This document shows positions 17,032 through 25,408 of a stretch of 64,000 nt of DNA, piece by piece. Numbering within the stretch: the stretch's first letter is position 1; every line of letters starts with the position of its first letter. The DNA comes from Pseudomonas sp. BCA17 (GTDB taxonomy: Bacteria > Pseudomonadota > Gammaproteobacteria > Pseudomonadales > Pseudomonadaceae): NCBI RefSeq assembly GCF_004519405.1, contig NZ_SGWI01000001.1, positions 1,827,307-1,891,306 of the forward strand, given 5' to 3'. The notes beneath the pieces are model-generated. The model ran no database searches and was not told where the DNA came from. It was given only the letters and a program-made list of their open reading frames with translations. The position numbers and the translations under genes are program-made.

Positions 17032-19083
17032 ATGTACTACTCGACCGAAGTTAAAGAAGCCGCCAAACGCCTGTTTCTGCGCCGCTGTAAGGCCAAGGAA
17101 ATTCAGGCGCAGCTCAACCTGCCGAACATCCGCATCGTGTATTACTGGATACGCCAGGGCGGATGGGAAGACATGCTGTCGGACGAGGAACCGCTGACTG
17201 CTGTCGGCCGGCGAATCACCCTGCTCCTGGACAAAGCCAGCAGCCTGACCAAGGACGAACTCAACGAGCTGGACCGGCTGACGACTGTGCGCGAACGCCT
17301 GTTAAAGCAAGCGATCAAACCGTCGCCGGCTACTGCCGGAGAATCAGCCGGCGAGCCCCAGGAACGCCGCCAGGGCGGGCGTAGCGAACGTTCGGGTCGT
17401 GGCGATAGCGCAGGGAAGAAACGCGAGAAGAAAGCCAAGAACGACATCAGCGGGCTAACCGAAGTCGACTTCCTGGATAAGTTCATCAGCAAGATGTACC
17501 GCTATCAGCAAGAGCTGTTCGCGGCCAAGCAAAACCCGCTGACGTGCCGAATCCGCAACATCCTGAAAAGCCGCCAGGTGGGCCTGACGTACTACTTCGC
17601 CGGCGAAGCGTTCATGGATGCGGTACTGACCGGCGACAACCAGGTGTTCCTGTCCGCCAGTCGCTCGCAGTCGGAGATTTTCCGCAGCTACATCATTCAG
17701 TTTGCCAAGCAGTGGTTTGACATCGAGCTGACCGGCAACCCGATCACGCTCAGCAACGGCGCCGAGTTGCGGTTTCTCAGCACAAACAGCAGCACCGCTC
17801 AGGGCTACCACGGCCACGTCTATGTCGATGAGTATTTCTGGATACGTGACTTCGAAAAACTCAGCACCGTGGCCAGCGCCATGGGCACCCACAAGAAGTG
17901 GCGCAAAACCTACTTCTCGACGCCAAGCGCGGTGTCACACCAGGCATACCCGTTCTGGTCGGGCGAGGAATTCCGTAACAGCAAGCGCGGCAAGAAAGCC
18001 GGCGGCGTCTGGCCCACCGAGGCGTCCTACACCCAGGGCGCACTATGCCCCGACGGTCAATGGCGCAAGACAATCACCCTGGACGACGCCATCGCCGGCG
18101 GCTGCGATCTGTTCGACCTGGAACAGCTGCAGCTGGAGTACGACGAAGACAAATTCCAGCAGTTGTTCTACTGCAAGTTCATCGACAGCAGCCAAAGCGC
18201 GTTCGGCCTCAAGGATCTGGAGCGGTGTTATTCCGACCTGTCGCTGTGGGAGGACTACAACCCGGAACTGGATCGACCGTTCGGCAACAGTCCGGTATGG
18301 CTTGGCTACGATCCGAGCCGTACACGCGACGACGCCACCTGTGTGGTGGTCGCGCCACCACTGGAACCCGGGGCAAAATTCCGCATTCTGGAGAAACACA
18401 GCTGGAGGGGGCATTCGTTCACCTTCCAAGCAGCCCAGGTCAAAAAGCTTACCGAACGATTCAACGTGCAACATATCGGCATCGATATCACCGGTGTGGG
18501 CTATGGCGTATTCGACCTGGTGCGCGACTTCTACGCGAAAGCCACGCCGATCCATTACAGCCTGGAGACCAAAAATACATTGGTGCTCAAGGCCCAAGAC
18601 ACGATCCAGGGCAGTCGCATCGAGTGGGACGCGGGCTGGACCGATATCGCTCAGGCATTTCTGACCATCAAGCGCGGCACCACCACGAGCGGCCAGGTCA
18701 CCTATAGCGCATCGCGCACCGACGCCACCGGCCACGCCGACATCGCCTGGGCGGTCATGCACGCCCTGGCCAATGAACCCCTCAACACCAACAAGCGGCG
18801 CCGTAGCCGCTACGTCACGAGCGGAAACAATGCCCAAGCCACGACACAGAAAGCCCCAAGCCAACCAGCAGACACGACAGCAGCAGCCCATGCGAGCGTT
18901 CACCTTCGGGGAGCCGGAACAGGTGCTGTCTGGCAACATCGGCGAGTACCTGGGGGTATTTCTCAGCGACGACGGCGAAATCTACAAGCCTCCAGTGTCG
19001 CGGGCGGGCCTGGCCAAATTGCTACGTGCCAACGCACACCACGGCGCCATTCCCAAGTTCAAACGCAACCTGCTGTTGCGTGA
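17032..19083 (+). CDS. terminase large subunit, ATPase (gpP-like)
   Basis: A 683-residue P2 gpP-type packaging motor. Residues 1-45 form a helix-turn-helix DNA-binding domain, residues 100-140 a charged linker. The ATPase has a variant Walker A (SRQVGLTY, 180-187) and Walker B (VYVDEYFW, 263-270). The nuclease-like domain starts at WLGYDPSR (Asp427) and has a second acidic site at HIGIDITG (Asp485). P2 gpP is about 590 residues. Here the last 80 or so residues overlap the portal gene by 254 bases and are arginine-rich and low in complexity, so they may be read-through rather than folded protein. Confidence 0.92.
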   Translation: MYYSTEVKEAAKRLFLRRCKAKEIQAQLNLPNIRIVYYWIRQGGWEDMLSDEEPLTAVGRRITLLLDKASSLTKDELNELDRLTTVRERLLKQAIKPSPATAGESAGEPQERRQGGRSERSGRGDSAGKKREKKAKNDISGLTEVDFLDKFISKMYRYQQELFAAKQNPLTCRIRNILKSRQVGLTYYFAGEAFMDAVLTGDNQVFLSASRSQSEIFRSYIIQFAKQWFDIELTGNPITLSNGAELRFLSTNSSTAQGYHGHVYVDEYFWIRDFEKLSTVASAMGTHKKWRKTYFSTPSAVSHQAYPFWSGEEFRNSKRGKKAGGVWPTEASYTQGALCPDGQWRKTITLDDAIAGGCDLFDLEQLQLEYDEDKFQQLFYCKFIDSSQSAFGLKDLERCYSDLSLWEDYNPELDRPFGNSPVWLGYDPSRTRDDATCVVVAPPLEPGAKFRILEKHSWRGHSFTFQAAQVKKLTERFNVQHIGIDITGVGYGVFDLVRDFYAKATPIHYSLETKNTLVLKAQDTIQGSRIEWDAGWTDIAQAFLTIKRGTTTSGQVTYSASRTDATGHADIAWAVMHALANEPLNTNKRRRSRYVTSGNNAQATTQKAPSQPADTTAAAHASVHLRGAGTGAVWQHRRVPGGISQRRRRNLQASSVAGGPGQIATCQRTPRRHSQVQTQPAVA

Positions 19084-19864
19084 GTTCATTCCGTCCGAAG
19101 GCTGCAGCACGCAGACAATGGGCCGGGCGAGTCTGGATTACATGGTGTTTGGCGAGGCGTATTTCTATCGCGATACCAATGCCTTTGGCGAAGTGCTCGA
19201 GATGCAGCACCTCCCCGCTATCAACATGCGTGTGAAGGTCGACGGCGGGTTCAGGATGCTGCTGCCAGACAGTAAGTACATGGACTTTCACCAGGACGAA
19301 ATAGAACACGTCCTGGACTACGACGTGGAACAAAACATCTACGGCGTGCCCGACTACCTGGGCGGCCTGCAAGCGCTGTTGCTCAACGAAGCCGCCACCC
19401 TCTTCCGCCGCCGCTACTACAGCAACGGCGCGCATGCGGGTTACATCTTCTACACCAACGACCCAGACCTGACCGAAGAAGACGAGGAGAACCTGCGCGC
19501 ACAGATCAGCGCCAGCAAGGGCGTGGGCAACTTCCGCTCGATGTTCGTCAATATCCCTAACGGGAAGGAAAACGCGATTCAGATCATTCCCGTGGGGGAC
19601 TTTCAGGCCAAGGACGAACTGGAGAAGGTGAAGAACATCACGCGCAATGACGTAATCGCGGCGTGGCGTATGAACCCAGCCCTAGCCGGGATTATCCCGG
19701 AAAACAACGGCGGGTTTGGGGATATCGAGAAGATCGATCGCGTTTACACAAGCAACGAGATCAGGCCGATCTGTCAGTTGTTTGACCAGATCAATGAGGC
19801 ATTACGGCGAGACAGAAGGTTTATATGGAGACTTTCAGAAACCAATAGTATTTCAAATGCCTGA
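18830..19864 (+). CDS. portal protein (gpQ-like)
   Basis: A 344-residue phage portal of the P2 gpQ / PBSX family, the same length as P2 gpQ. The ATG at 18830 lies inside the 3' end of the terminase frame. Family landmarks are the early AFTFGEPEQVL motif, LDYMVFGEAYFYR, IYGVPDYLGGLQALLLNE, YYSNGAHAGYIFYTND and the ending IIPENNGGFGDIEK. The final residues after QINEALRR lie in a sharp drop in GC content. Another frame stays open there to 19949, so a late frameshift cannot be excluded. Confidence 0.9.
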   Translation: MPKPRHRKPQANQQTRQQQPMRAFTFGEPEQVLSGNIGEYLGVFLSDDGEIYKPPVSRAGLAKLLRANAHHGAIPKFKRNLLLREFIPSEGCSTQTMGRASLDYMVFGEAYFYRDTNAFGEVLEMQHLPAINMRVKVDGGFRMLLPDSKYMDFHQDEIEHVLDYDVEQNIYGVPDYLGGLQALLLNEAATLFRRRYYSNGAHAGYIFYTNDPDLTEEDEENLRAQISASKGVGNFRSMFVNIPNGKENAIQIIPVGDFQAKDELEKVKNITRNDVIAAWRMNPALAGIIPENNGGFGDIEKIDRVYTSNEIRPICQLFDQINEALRRDRRFIWRLSETNSISNA

Positions 19865-19939
19865 ACTTGAACCAACAGCTTTAAACATATTTAAGTCTGG
19901 CAAAATAGAGGCTATTTGCTACACCCTGGGGAGGGACAA

Positions 19940-20197
19940 ATGCGAGTAACTTGTAAATGCGGGCATAAGGGGCGGATTGCCTCTAGAGAGGCCCTATCTG
20001 TGGATTTTGCAAAGCTCTATTGTCAATGTCTTGATGCAACATGTGGACATACATGGGTCGCAAATCTCACTTTCTCGCACACCCTAAGTCCATCAGCCCA
20101 AACGTTTGAGCGGATGCTTTATGACCGACTTCGAGAGTTACCAAGAACCCAACAACGCGAGTTGTTTGACCGGTTGGGAATGCAGCCCGTCATATGA
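19940..20197 (+). CDS. ogr: Ogr/Delta-like late transcription activator
   Basis: An 85-residue zinc-binding activator starting at ATG 19940 with GAGGGA as ribosome site. The N-terminal MRVTCKCGHKGRIAS and the later CQCLDATCGHTWVANL fit the C-x-C ... C-x4-C-x2-[ST]-[FW] zinc signature of Ogr/Delta proteins, which recruit RNA polymerase to P2-type late promoters. The C-terminal extension beyond the finger is longer than in E. coli P2 (72 residues). It follows the portal gene by 75 bases. Confidence 0.87.
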   Translation: MRVTCKCGHKGRIASREALSVDFAKLYCQCLDATCGHTWVANLTFSHTLSPSAQTFERMLYDRLRELPRTQQRELFDRLGMQPVI

Positions 20198-20243
20198 CTA
20201 CAACCGCCGCCTCCATGAGCCGACGGTTGAACATCGTCAATGA

Positions 20244-20480
20244 CTACTTGTGATCGTTCCAGCCATAGCTCATGACCATCACTTCAGTGACTCGGCTAAT
20301 TTTCTGTCGGTCTCGTTCACTCATCGAACGAATGAGTTTTATTAAACGACGCTCAAGATCATTTAGATCATTCCAGTGAGGGTCTTCGTTTTTCGAGGCC
20401 ATACGATCGACTTGAATGTGATCCAACATGCGTAATTGCTCCATAAATGCATTGCTGGATCGAAGGTATCGGCACCGCAT
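20244..20480 (-). CDS. small protein resembling the C-terminal tail of the adjacent repressor
   Basis: A 78-residue frame (another ATG at 20444 would give 66) 38 bases downstream of the repressor on the same strand. Its residues ERRLIKLIRSMSERDRQ-KISRVTEVM align without gaps to the repressor C-terminus EAKVVANFRSIPEDDQ-RTIVRILKAM. Eight of 26 positions are identical and most of the others are similar. It lacks the helix-turn-helix. It could be a decayed repressor duplicate or a modulator that pairs with the repressor. There is no strong ribosome site, so expression is uncertain. Confidence 0.5.
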   Translation of the reverse strand: MRCRYLRSSNAFMEQLRMLDHIQVDRMASKNEDPHWNDLNDLERRLIKLIRSMSERDRQKISRVTEVMVMSYGWNDHK

Positions 20481-20518
20481 AACTTTTAAAGTAAAAGGTA
20501 TAAAAATGTCTGACCTGG

Positions 20519-20893
20519 TTATGAACGATCGCCCTTTGATTGACGCGCCACATCGTCCGCCATCGCTTTCAAAATTCGGACAATGGTGCGCTGGTCGTCT
20601 TCGGGGATACTTCGAAAGTTTGCAACGACTTTCGCTTCATCGTCACTCAGTCCCGCACCTACGAACCGTCGACCGCAGAGCACATAAATCGTGTCCACGC
20701 CCAACGTTGCCACGCCCGCGAGATATGACGTGTCTGGATTCCGGCCGCCACGTTCATAGGTTCCTTGTGTATTGCGGTTCACCCCTCCTGCCTGCGCTAA
20801 GTCCTCCTGACTTAGGTTCAACCTGATGCGTTCTTCACGCAAACGGTCGCCAACAGAATCTTCATTCCCTGAATCGGATGCACAATTTTTCAA
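20519..20893 (-). CDS. prophage repressor (C/CI-like, XRE helix-turn-helix)
   Basis: The likely protein is 124 residues, starting with TTG at 20893 after AGGGGCGA. No ATG precedes the HTH except one 170 bases upstream that would cross the control region and overlap the opposing gene. The HTH is in VGDRLREERIRLNLSQEDLA through NTQGTYERG, a classic XRE fold, followed by a short dimerisation tail rich in acidic residues. It faces the rightward early operon and is expected to maintain lysogeny. The TTG start is an inference. Confidence 0.83.
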   Translation of the reverse strand: MKNCASDSGNEDSVGDRLREERIRLNLSQEDLAQAGGVNRNTQGTYERGGRNPDTSYLAGVATLGVDTIYVLCGRRFVGAGLSDDEAKVVANFRSIPEDDQRTIVRILKAMADDVARQSKGDRS

Positions 20894-20980
20894 GCTTCGC
20901 CCCTGTACAAGACCAAATTTACGTGCATAATCACCACCAATGAACACAAAAAAACCCGTTTCAACAGGAGTGAACACACT
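20894..20980. promoter_or_regulatory. divergent lysogeny control region
   Basis: This 87-base AT-rich gap separates the leftward repressor from the rightward early operon and must hold both promoters and repressor operators. The rightward gene has AGGAG placed nine bases before its ATG. Runs such as TTATGCACGTAAATT on the minus strand offer weak -10 candidates, but I see no clear repeated operator. Confidence 0.5.
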
Positions 20981-21181
20981 ATGCCCGCGCCCGTTACACC
21001 GGAGCAAGCCCGCGCAGCCCTTGATCGGAAGGGTATGAGCATCGCGGAATTCTGCCGAATTCATGACCTGAACAAAAATTTGGTCAGCGACCTATTAAAC
21101 AGGCGTCGAAAAGGTCGCCGTGGGGAGGCACATCGCGCTGCCGTCCTGCTGGGGATCAAAGACGGCGAAATTACACAGTAA
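20981..21181 (+). CDS. small DNA-binding protein, BcepMu gp16 family (Cro/Cox-like position)
   Basis: A 66-residue protein with an HTH-like middle (GMSIAEFCRIHDLNKNLVSDLL) and the ending HRAAVLLGIKDGEI, which marks the BcepMu gp16 family of phage-associated proteins. As first gene of the rightward early operon, opposite the repressor, it is placed to act as Cro or Cox, repressing the lysogenic promoter or aiding excision. That role is positional inference. Confidence 0.75.
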   Translation: MPAPVTPEQARAALDRKGMSIAEFCRIHDLNKNLVSDLLNRRRKGRRGEAHRAAVLLGIKDGEITQ

Positions 21182-21210
21182 TGGTCAGGTCTCTGAGGGA
21201 ACAGCAGAAG

Positions 21211-21690
21211 ATGAAAAATCAGGTTCTAAAAACACGCAGGGAAGTCGTCAGTGCAATTATTTGCACCTTCGAAGGTGGCCGCGAACGAGCCGCTGCTCAC
21301 ATCGGCCTGCCACTCAAAAAGTTTGATAACCACGCTTACGAGAACAACAACTGCCGCCCGCTGACGGACTTGCAGATTTTCGACCTGGAACAAGTCACGG
21401 GGACACAGCACCTGGCCAATTACGTTGCCGCAATGTACGGCGGTATGTTTGTGCCAATCGTCCATCCAGAAAACTTGGACAACGTTGAGATGTATGCCCG
21501 AGCAGTGCAGACCTCAGCCAAGCGGGGCACCGTGGATCAGATCATTGCCCAGTCGCTTGATGACGGTGTAATTACGGAGGATGAAGCCGAACTGATCCTG
21601 AACGCTCATATCTTGCACATGGCCGCACGCACTACCGAAGTCCACGCCGCTATCGACCTGTACTGCGCCAAATCAGGGAAAGGCCAATGA
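21211..21690 (+). CDS. YmfL-family putative regulatory protein (CII-like position)
   Basis: A 159-residue protein starting at ATG 21211 (MKNQVLKTRREV); the frame stays open upstream to 21181. It matches the YmfL family of prophage regulators: an N-terminal helix-turn-helix (AAAHIGLPLKKFDNHAYE), then PLTDLQIFDLEQVTGT, and a helical C-terminus. YmfL proteins lie just after the Cro-like gene in many prophages and may act like CII, though their biochemistry is poorly known. Confidence 0.75.
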   Translation: MKNQVLKTRREVVSAIICTFEGGRERAAAHIGLPLKKFDNHAYENNNCRPLTDLQIFDLEQVTGTQHLANYVAAMYGGMFVPIVHPENLDNVEMYARAVQTSAKRGTVDQIIAQSLDDGVITEDEAELILNAHILHMAARTTEVHAAIDLYCAKSGKGQ

Positions 21691-21923
21691 ACACTCAACC
21701 CAACACTCTGGACTACCAACAATGCGTACAGAACGCTGCTCTGGCATTTCTTGAGCGCCATCAAGCCGAACACCTGGGTTACACACGGGCACTACACCGC
21801 CGTGCGGTCGATCACTTGATTGACCGCTTCAACCTGCCCGAACCCGTAGCAGACAAACTGACCGCCCTCGCCCACAGCGAGCTGGTGGACATCGCACGCC
21901 GTAAGCGCCCCGCCAATCCGTAA
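21687..21923 (+). CDS. hypothetical phage protein
   Basis: A 78-residue basic, helical protein (MNTQPNTLDYQQCVQNAALA) whose ATG overlaps the YmfL-like stop (ATGA), so it is translated within the early operon. It has no recognisable motif, signal or membrane segment. A strong hairpin follows it. Confidence 0.65.
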   Translation: MNTQPNTLDYQQCVQNAALAFLERHQAEHLGYTRALHRRAVDHLIDRFNLPEPVADKLTALAHSELVDIARRKRPANP

Positions 21924-21929
21924 CACCTA

Positions 21930-21968
21930 ACCCAACCAACGCCGCCCCCACGTGCCGTGGGTTTGGGT
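21930..21968 (+). repeat. hairpin in early operon
   Basis: Perfect inner stem CCCACG-TGC-CGTGGG (21947-21961), extended by an outer pair ACCCAA (21930-21935) with TTGGGT (21963-21968). There is no T-run, so it is not a standard terminator. It lies in a 73-base gap ahead of the next small gene and could stabilise or process the early transcript. Confidence 0.5.
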
Positions 21969-21996
21969 GAGCTGCGCCCGAAATTGAGGTTTAACG

Positions 21997-22230
21997 ATGA
22001 CAAACGCCGTAATTGTCACCACACAACTGCCCCCAGCCGAGGCCGAAGCGTTGCTGGCCAACCTGCGTGAACAGTATCGCTTGAGCCTCAACGAACACTG
22101 GTACGACGACCAATTCCGCCTCGTGGCAGCCGGTCTGCGCCACGGCGCGATTCTCGCTCACATTCCGGTTATGGCTGCGCAAAAACGCCTTATGGCAGCC
22201 CTGTCCCACAGCCTCAAAGCAGTGAAGTAA
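21997..22230 (+). CDS. hypothetical phage protein
   Basis: A 77-residue protein with a GAGGT-type ribosome site (TTGAGGTTTAACG before the ATG). The N-terminal strand TNAVIVTTQLPP and helix-rich remainder contain no known motif. It ends four bases before the primase-helicase start and belongs to the same early/replication operon. Confidence 0.65.
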   Translation: MTNAVIVTTQLPPAEAEALLANLREQYRLSLNEHWYDDQFRLVAAGLRHGAILAHIPVMAAQKRLMAALSHSLKAVK

Positions 22231-22234
22231 CCCC

Positions 22235-25033
22235 ATGAAAGAAGATCTTCGTCACGACGTGCTGCAACGCCTCCAGGCCGACTTCGGGCTCAAGCACCGC
22301 ACGGGCACCGACTACATGCGCGGCGGCACCTGCCCGAAGTGCAAAAAGAAAGAGTTGTATTCCCGGTTTGATACGCCATGGATGGTGATTTGTGGTCGCC
22401 CTGAAAAGTGCGGCCACACCCTGCACGTCAAAGAGCTTTATGACGACCTTTTCGAAGACTGGAGCAAGCGAGCGCCCGCGACAGACCAGCATCCCAACGC
22501 AACAGCACGCGCCTATCTGGAGTTCGCCCGAGGCTTTCGGTTTGAGCTGATCCAGGGTTGGTTCACCCAGGAAACGTTCTATTCCGTTGAACACAACGCC
22601 GGCAGTGCCACTGTTCGCTTCGCCCTGGAAAAAGGTGGCTGGTGGGAACGCCTGATCGATCAGCCCCATCGCTTCGGCAAGATGAAAGCCCGCTTCAAGT
22701 CCAAGGACAGCTATCGCGGCGTTTGGTGGTGCCCGCCCTGCGTCGACCTGCTTGAAGCCAAGGAAATCTGGATTGTTGAAGGTATCTTCGACGCCATCGC
22801 CCTGGTGCACAACGACATCGCCGCCGTGTCGGCCATGTCTTCCAATGCGTTCCCCGGGGACTCACTCAAGGCATTGATTAAAACCCGCGAGGGCGGGAAG
22901 TTGCCGAAGCTGGTTTGGGCGCTTGATAACGAGCCCGGCGCCAACGCCTACACCCGACGTTGGGTACGCGACGCCCGCGCCCTGGGCTTTGCGTGTGAGT
23001 CTGCGCAGATCCCGCAACGCGACGGCCGCAAAGCGGACTGGAACGACCTTCACCAACGCTGGAGCTTCATTCAGGACGACACTAAACGCGCTGATCAAAT
23101 CGCCACCGACCTCAAACAAACCCGACACCTGGGCGCCCTGCTGCTGGCTGAGAGCGCGGCGGAAAAAGCATTGCTCATGTATGACTGGAACAAGCGCGGG
23201 GAATTTCACCTTGGCTTTGGGAACCGCCTGTACTGGTTCAAATTGGACATGGAGAAATTCAACCGGGCCATGTCCGACATCGAGGACAGTGAGAACCACG
23301 ACGATCAACTGCTCAACCAGGCACAACAGCGTGAAAAGGCGCTGCAGCAGTCCGGCAGTGTCGTGGAGATTGCCAACTGCTACCCACAAGCCTTGTATTT
23401 CCAGCGTAACGAGGTAACAGACGAGTCCTGGTACTACATGCGCGTGGACTTCCCACACGACTCTGAGAGCGTGAAAAACACCTTCACCAGCGGCCAGCTG
23501 TCGGCCGCCAGCGAATTTAAAAAGCGCCTGCTCGGCATGGCAGCGGGCGCGATGTTCACCGGCAGTGGCCAGCAGCTCGACAAGCTTATGAAAGACCAGC
23601 TGTTCGGCATCAAAACCGTTTCGACCATCGACTACGTAGGCTACAGCAAGGAATACGCTTGCTATGTCTACGGGGATATCGCGATCAAGGACGGCACCAC
23701 CTATAAGGTCAACAGTGAGGACTATTTCGAGTTCGGCAAGCTGCGCCTAAAAACCCTGCAGAAAGGCGTCCCTATCAAACTGCAGCGCGACGCAAAGGGC
23801 TTTGATGAAAAGTGGGTGCAGTTGCTGTGGACTTGCTTCGGCGCCCAAGGCTTTGTCGCCCTGGTGTTCTTCTTCGGTTCGCTTTTCTGCGAACAGATCC
23901 GTGCTCGCTACCAGTCCTTCCCGTTCTTGGAAGCTACCGGTGAAGCCGGCGCCGGCAAAACAACCCTGCTGAACCTCCTATGGAAACTCCTCGGCCGCGA
24001 AGGCTATGAAGGCTTCGACCCGATGAAATCGACCAAGGCCGGTCGCTCTCGACTAATGGGCCAGGTATCGGGCATGCCGGTTGTATTCCTGGAAGCCGAT
24101 CGCCACAGCGATGATCGAGCACACGCTAAAACCTTTGAATGGGACGAGCTGAAAGACTTCTACGGCGGCGGAACCTTGGCGACGAAGGGCGTCAAGACAG
24201 CCGGTAACGAGACGTACGAACCGCCGTTCCGGGGAACGATCGCTATCAGCCAAAACGCGGCCGTAGTCGCCCACGAAGCGATCATGACGCGCATTGTAAA
24301 ACTGCACTTTGTACGCCCGACCGTGACGCTGGAAAGCCGTGCTGCAGCTGACCAGTTGAACGCGCTGGATGGCGGCACTCTTAGCCATTTCCTGTTGCGG
24401 GCCGTCGGCAAAGAATCCGCGGTGCTTGAGCTGTTCGCTCAGCGTATGCCAGAACACGAAGCCAAGCTGCGCCGCCTGCATACCCATTGCTTCGCCTGTG
24501 GTACCGCCTATACCAGCGACGCGGGTATCTGCAGCAGCTGCGGCTATGACTTGCGTGGCTATATCCGCGTCGAGCGCATCAGCAAGAACCACGCGCAACT
24601 GCTCTCGCTGCTGGATTGCCTGCGCCTGGTGCTGAAACTGAGTGATCCCCAAGTCGCTGCCACCCAGCGCCAGATTGTGCGGATGGCTATCGAGCGTCAG
24701 ACCTCAATCAGTTCCGACCATTCAGCCGTGGCCGAGTTTTGGGAGGTCTACGACTACCTCGAATCGTTAAGCGAAGACCCGGTGGTCGACCACAGCAGCG
24801 ACCCCACCGTGATCGCTATCAATCTCAACGAATTCTGCGAGCGCGCCGCCGAACACAAACAGAAGTTGGCAGACGTGGCCACGTTGCGCGATCTGCTCAA
24901 GGAGTCCCGTTCCCGCAAGTTTCTGGACAGCAACAAGGCGGTGCACAGCGCTGTTCGTGCTGCTTTCAACAACCGCAATCCGTGTTCACAACCCCGGCCG
25001 ACCACAGTTAAGTGCTGGACATTCAAGGCGTAA
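22235..25033 (+). CDS. phage replication primase-helicase (Toprim plus P-loop ATPase)
   Basis: A 932-residue replication protein. It opens with a zinc-binding site (Cys33, Cys36, Cys53, Cys59) of the DnaG/CHC2 type. A Toprim catalytic centre follows, with Glu182 in WIVEGIFDA and the DxE-like LDNEPG at 231. After a linker, a P-loop ATPase has Walker A GEAGAGKT (569-576) and a Walker B-like VVFLEADR region. A second C-x2-C ... C-x2-C finger lies near 752-774. This matches the large primase-helicase found in Pseudomonas P2-like and transposable phages in place of the P2 gpA initiator. Cytoplasmic; it synthesises primers and unwinds DNA. Confidence 0.88.
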   Translation: MKEDLRHDVLQRLQADFGLKHRTGTDYMRGGTCPKCKKKELYSRFDTPWMVICGRPEKCGHTLHVKELYDDLFEDWSKRAPATDQHPNATARAYLEFARGFRFELIQGWFTQETFYSVEHNAGSATVRFALEKGGWWERLIDQPHRFGKMKARFKSKDSYRGVWWCPPCVDLLEAKEIWIVEGIFDAIALVHNDIAAVSAMSSNAFPGDSLKALIKTREGGKLPKLVWALDNEPGANAYTRRWVRDARALGFACESAQIPQRDGRKADWNDLHQRWSFIQDDTKRADQIATDLKQTRHLGALLLAESAAEKALLMYDWNKRGEFHLGFGNRLYWFKLDMEKFNRAMSDIEDSENHDDQLLNQAQQREKALQQSGSVVEIANCYPQALYFQRNEVTDESWYYMRVDFPHDSESVKNTFTSGQLSAASEFKKRLLGMAAGAMFTGSGQQLDKLMKDQLFGIKTVSTIDYVGYSKEYACYVYGDIAIKDGTTYKVNSEDYFEFGKLRLKTLQKGVPIKLQRDAKGFDEKWVQLLWTCFGAQGFVALVFFFGSLFCEQIRARYQSFPFLEATGEAGAGKTTLLNLLWKLLGREGYEGFDPMKSTKAGRSRLMGQVSGMPVVFLEADRHSDDRAHAKTFEWDELKDFYGGGTLATKGVKTAGNETYEPPFRGTIAISQNAAVVAHEAIMTRIVKLHFVRPTVTLESRAAADQLNALDGGTLSHFLLRAVGKESAVLELFAQRMPEHEAKLRRLHTHCFACGTAYTSDAGICSSCGYDLRGYIRVERISKNHAQLLSLLDCLRLVLKLSDPQVAATQRQIVRMAIERQTSISSDHSAVAEFWEVYDYLESLSEDPVVDHSSDPTVIAINLNEFCERAAEHKQKLADVATLRDLLKESRSRKFLDSNKAVHSAVRAAFNNRNPCSQPRPTTVKCWTFKA

Positions 25034-25048
25034 AGGAGAGCAAGACCG

Positions 25049-25342
25049 ATGCAAATCCAAGTGTTTATGGGCAGTGCCAGCGAAGGCAAAACCAGCAAGC
25101 TCCAGTCAGTTCAGGACCGTCTGGACTTTACGGGAGAAAGGGCGCCGATCATCCAGGCTGAGGCTTATGGGGAAGATGGCTTGCTGGAGATTTTGGAGGT
25201 CCGCGCAGCCGGTGGCCAGCGCGAAATCCTGGTGGACGACTGCAGCCGGCAACAGATTTTGAGGGTGTTGGAATGGCAATCATGTGTCGAGCATGAGCCA
25301 AATTTTGGTGACCTGGTGATCCACCTGGCCCGCAAGGACTGA
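25049..25342 (+). CDS. small P-loop protein of unknown function
   Basis: A 97-residue protein starting 15 bases after the replication gene with GGAGA as ribosome site. It begins MQIQVFMGSASEGKTSKL, a complete Walker A (GSASEGKT), and has a Walker B-like REILVDDC about 50 residues later. The whole protein is much shorter than ordinary P-loop NTPases, so it may be a minimal domain or work in a complex with the primase-helicase. I do not recognise the family. Confidence 0.65.
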   Translation: MQIQVFMGSASEGKTSKLQSVQDRLDFTGERAPIIQAEAYGEDGLLEILEVRAAGGQREILVDDCSRQQILRVLEWQSCVEHEPNFGDLVIHLARKD

Positions 25343-25360
25343 CCTTTAAAAAAACAGTGC

Positions 25361-25380
25361 CGAGGAGTTGCAGCTCCTCG
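25361..25380. repeat. hairpin between early genes
   Basis: CGAGGAG-TTGCAG-CTCCTCG is a perfect seven-base stem. A run of seven A bases precedes it, so it could end leftward transcripts, but the run is separated from the stem by several bases. The right arm also contains the CTCCTC complement of a ribosome site and might affect translation of the following gene. Confidence 0.45.
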
Positions 25381-25408
25381 ACACCCAACCGCAACAGAGG
25401 GCTATACC

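Noticed and set aside
20428..20826. Plus-strand frame across the repressor
   Set aside because: It is antisense to the helix-turn-helix repressor and arginine/proline-rich, without a motif.
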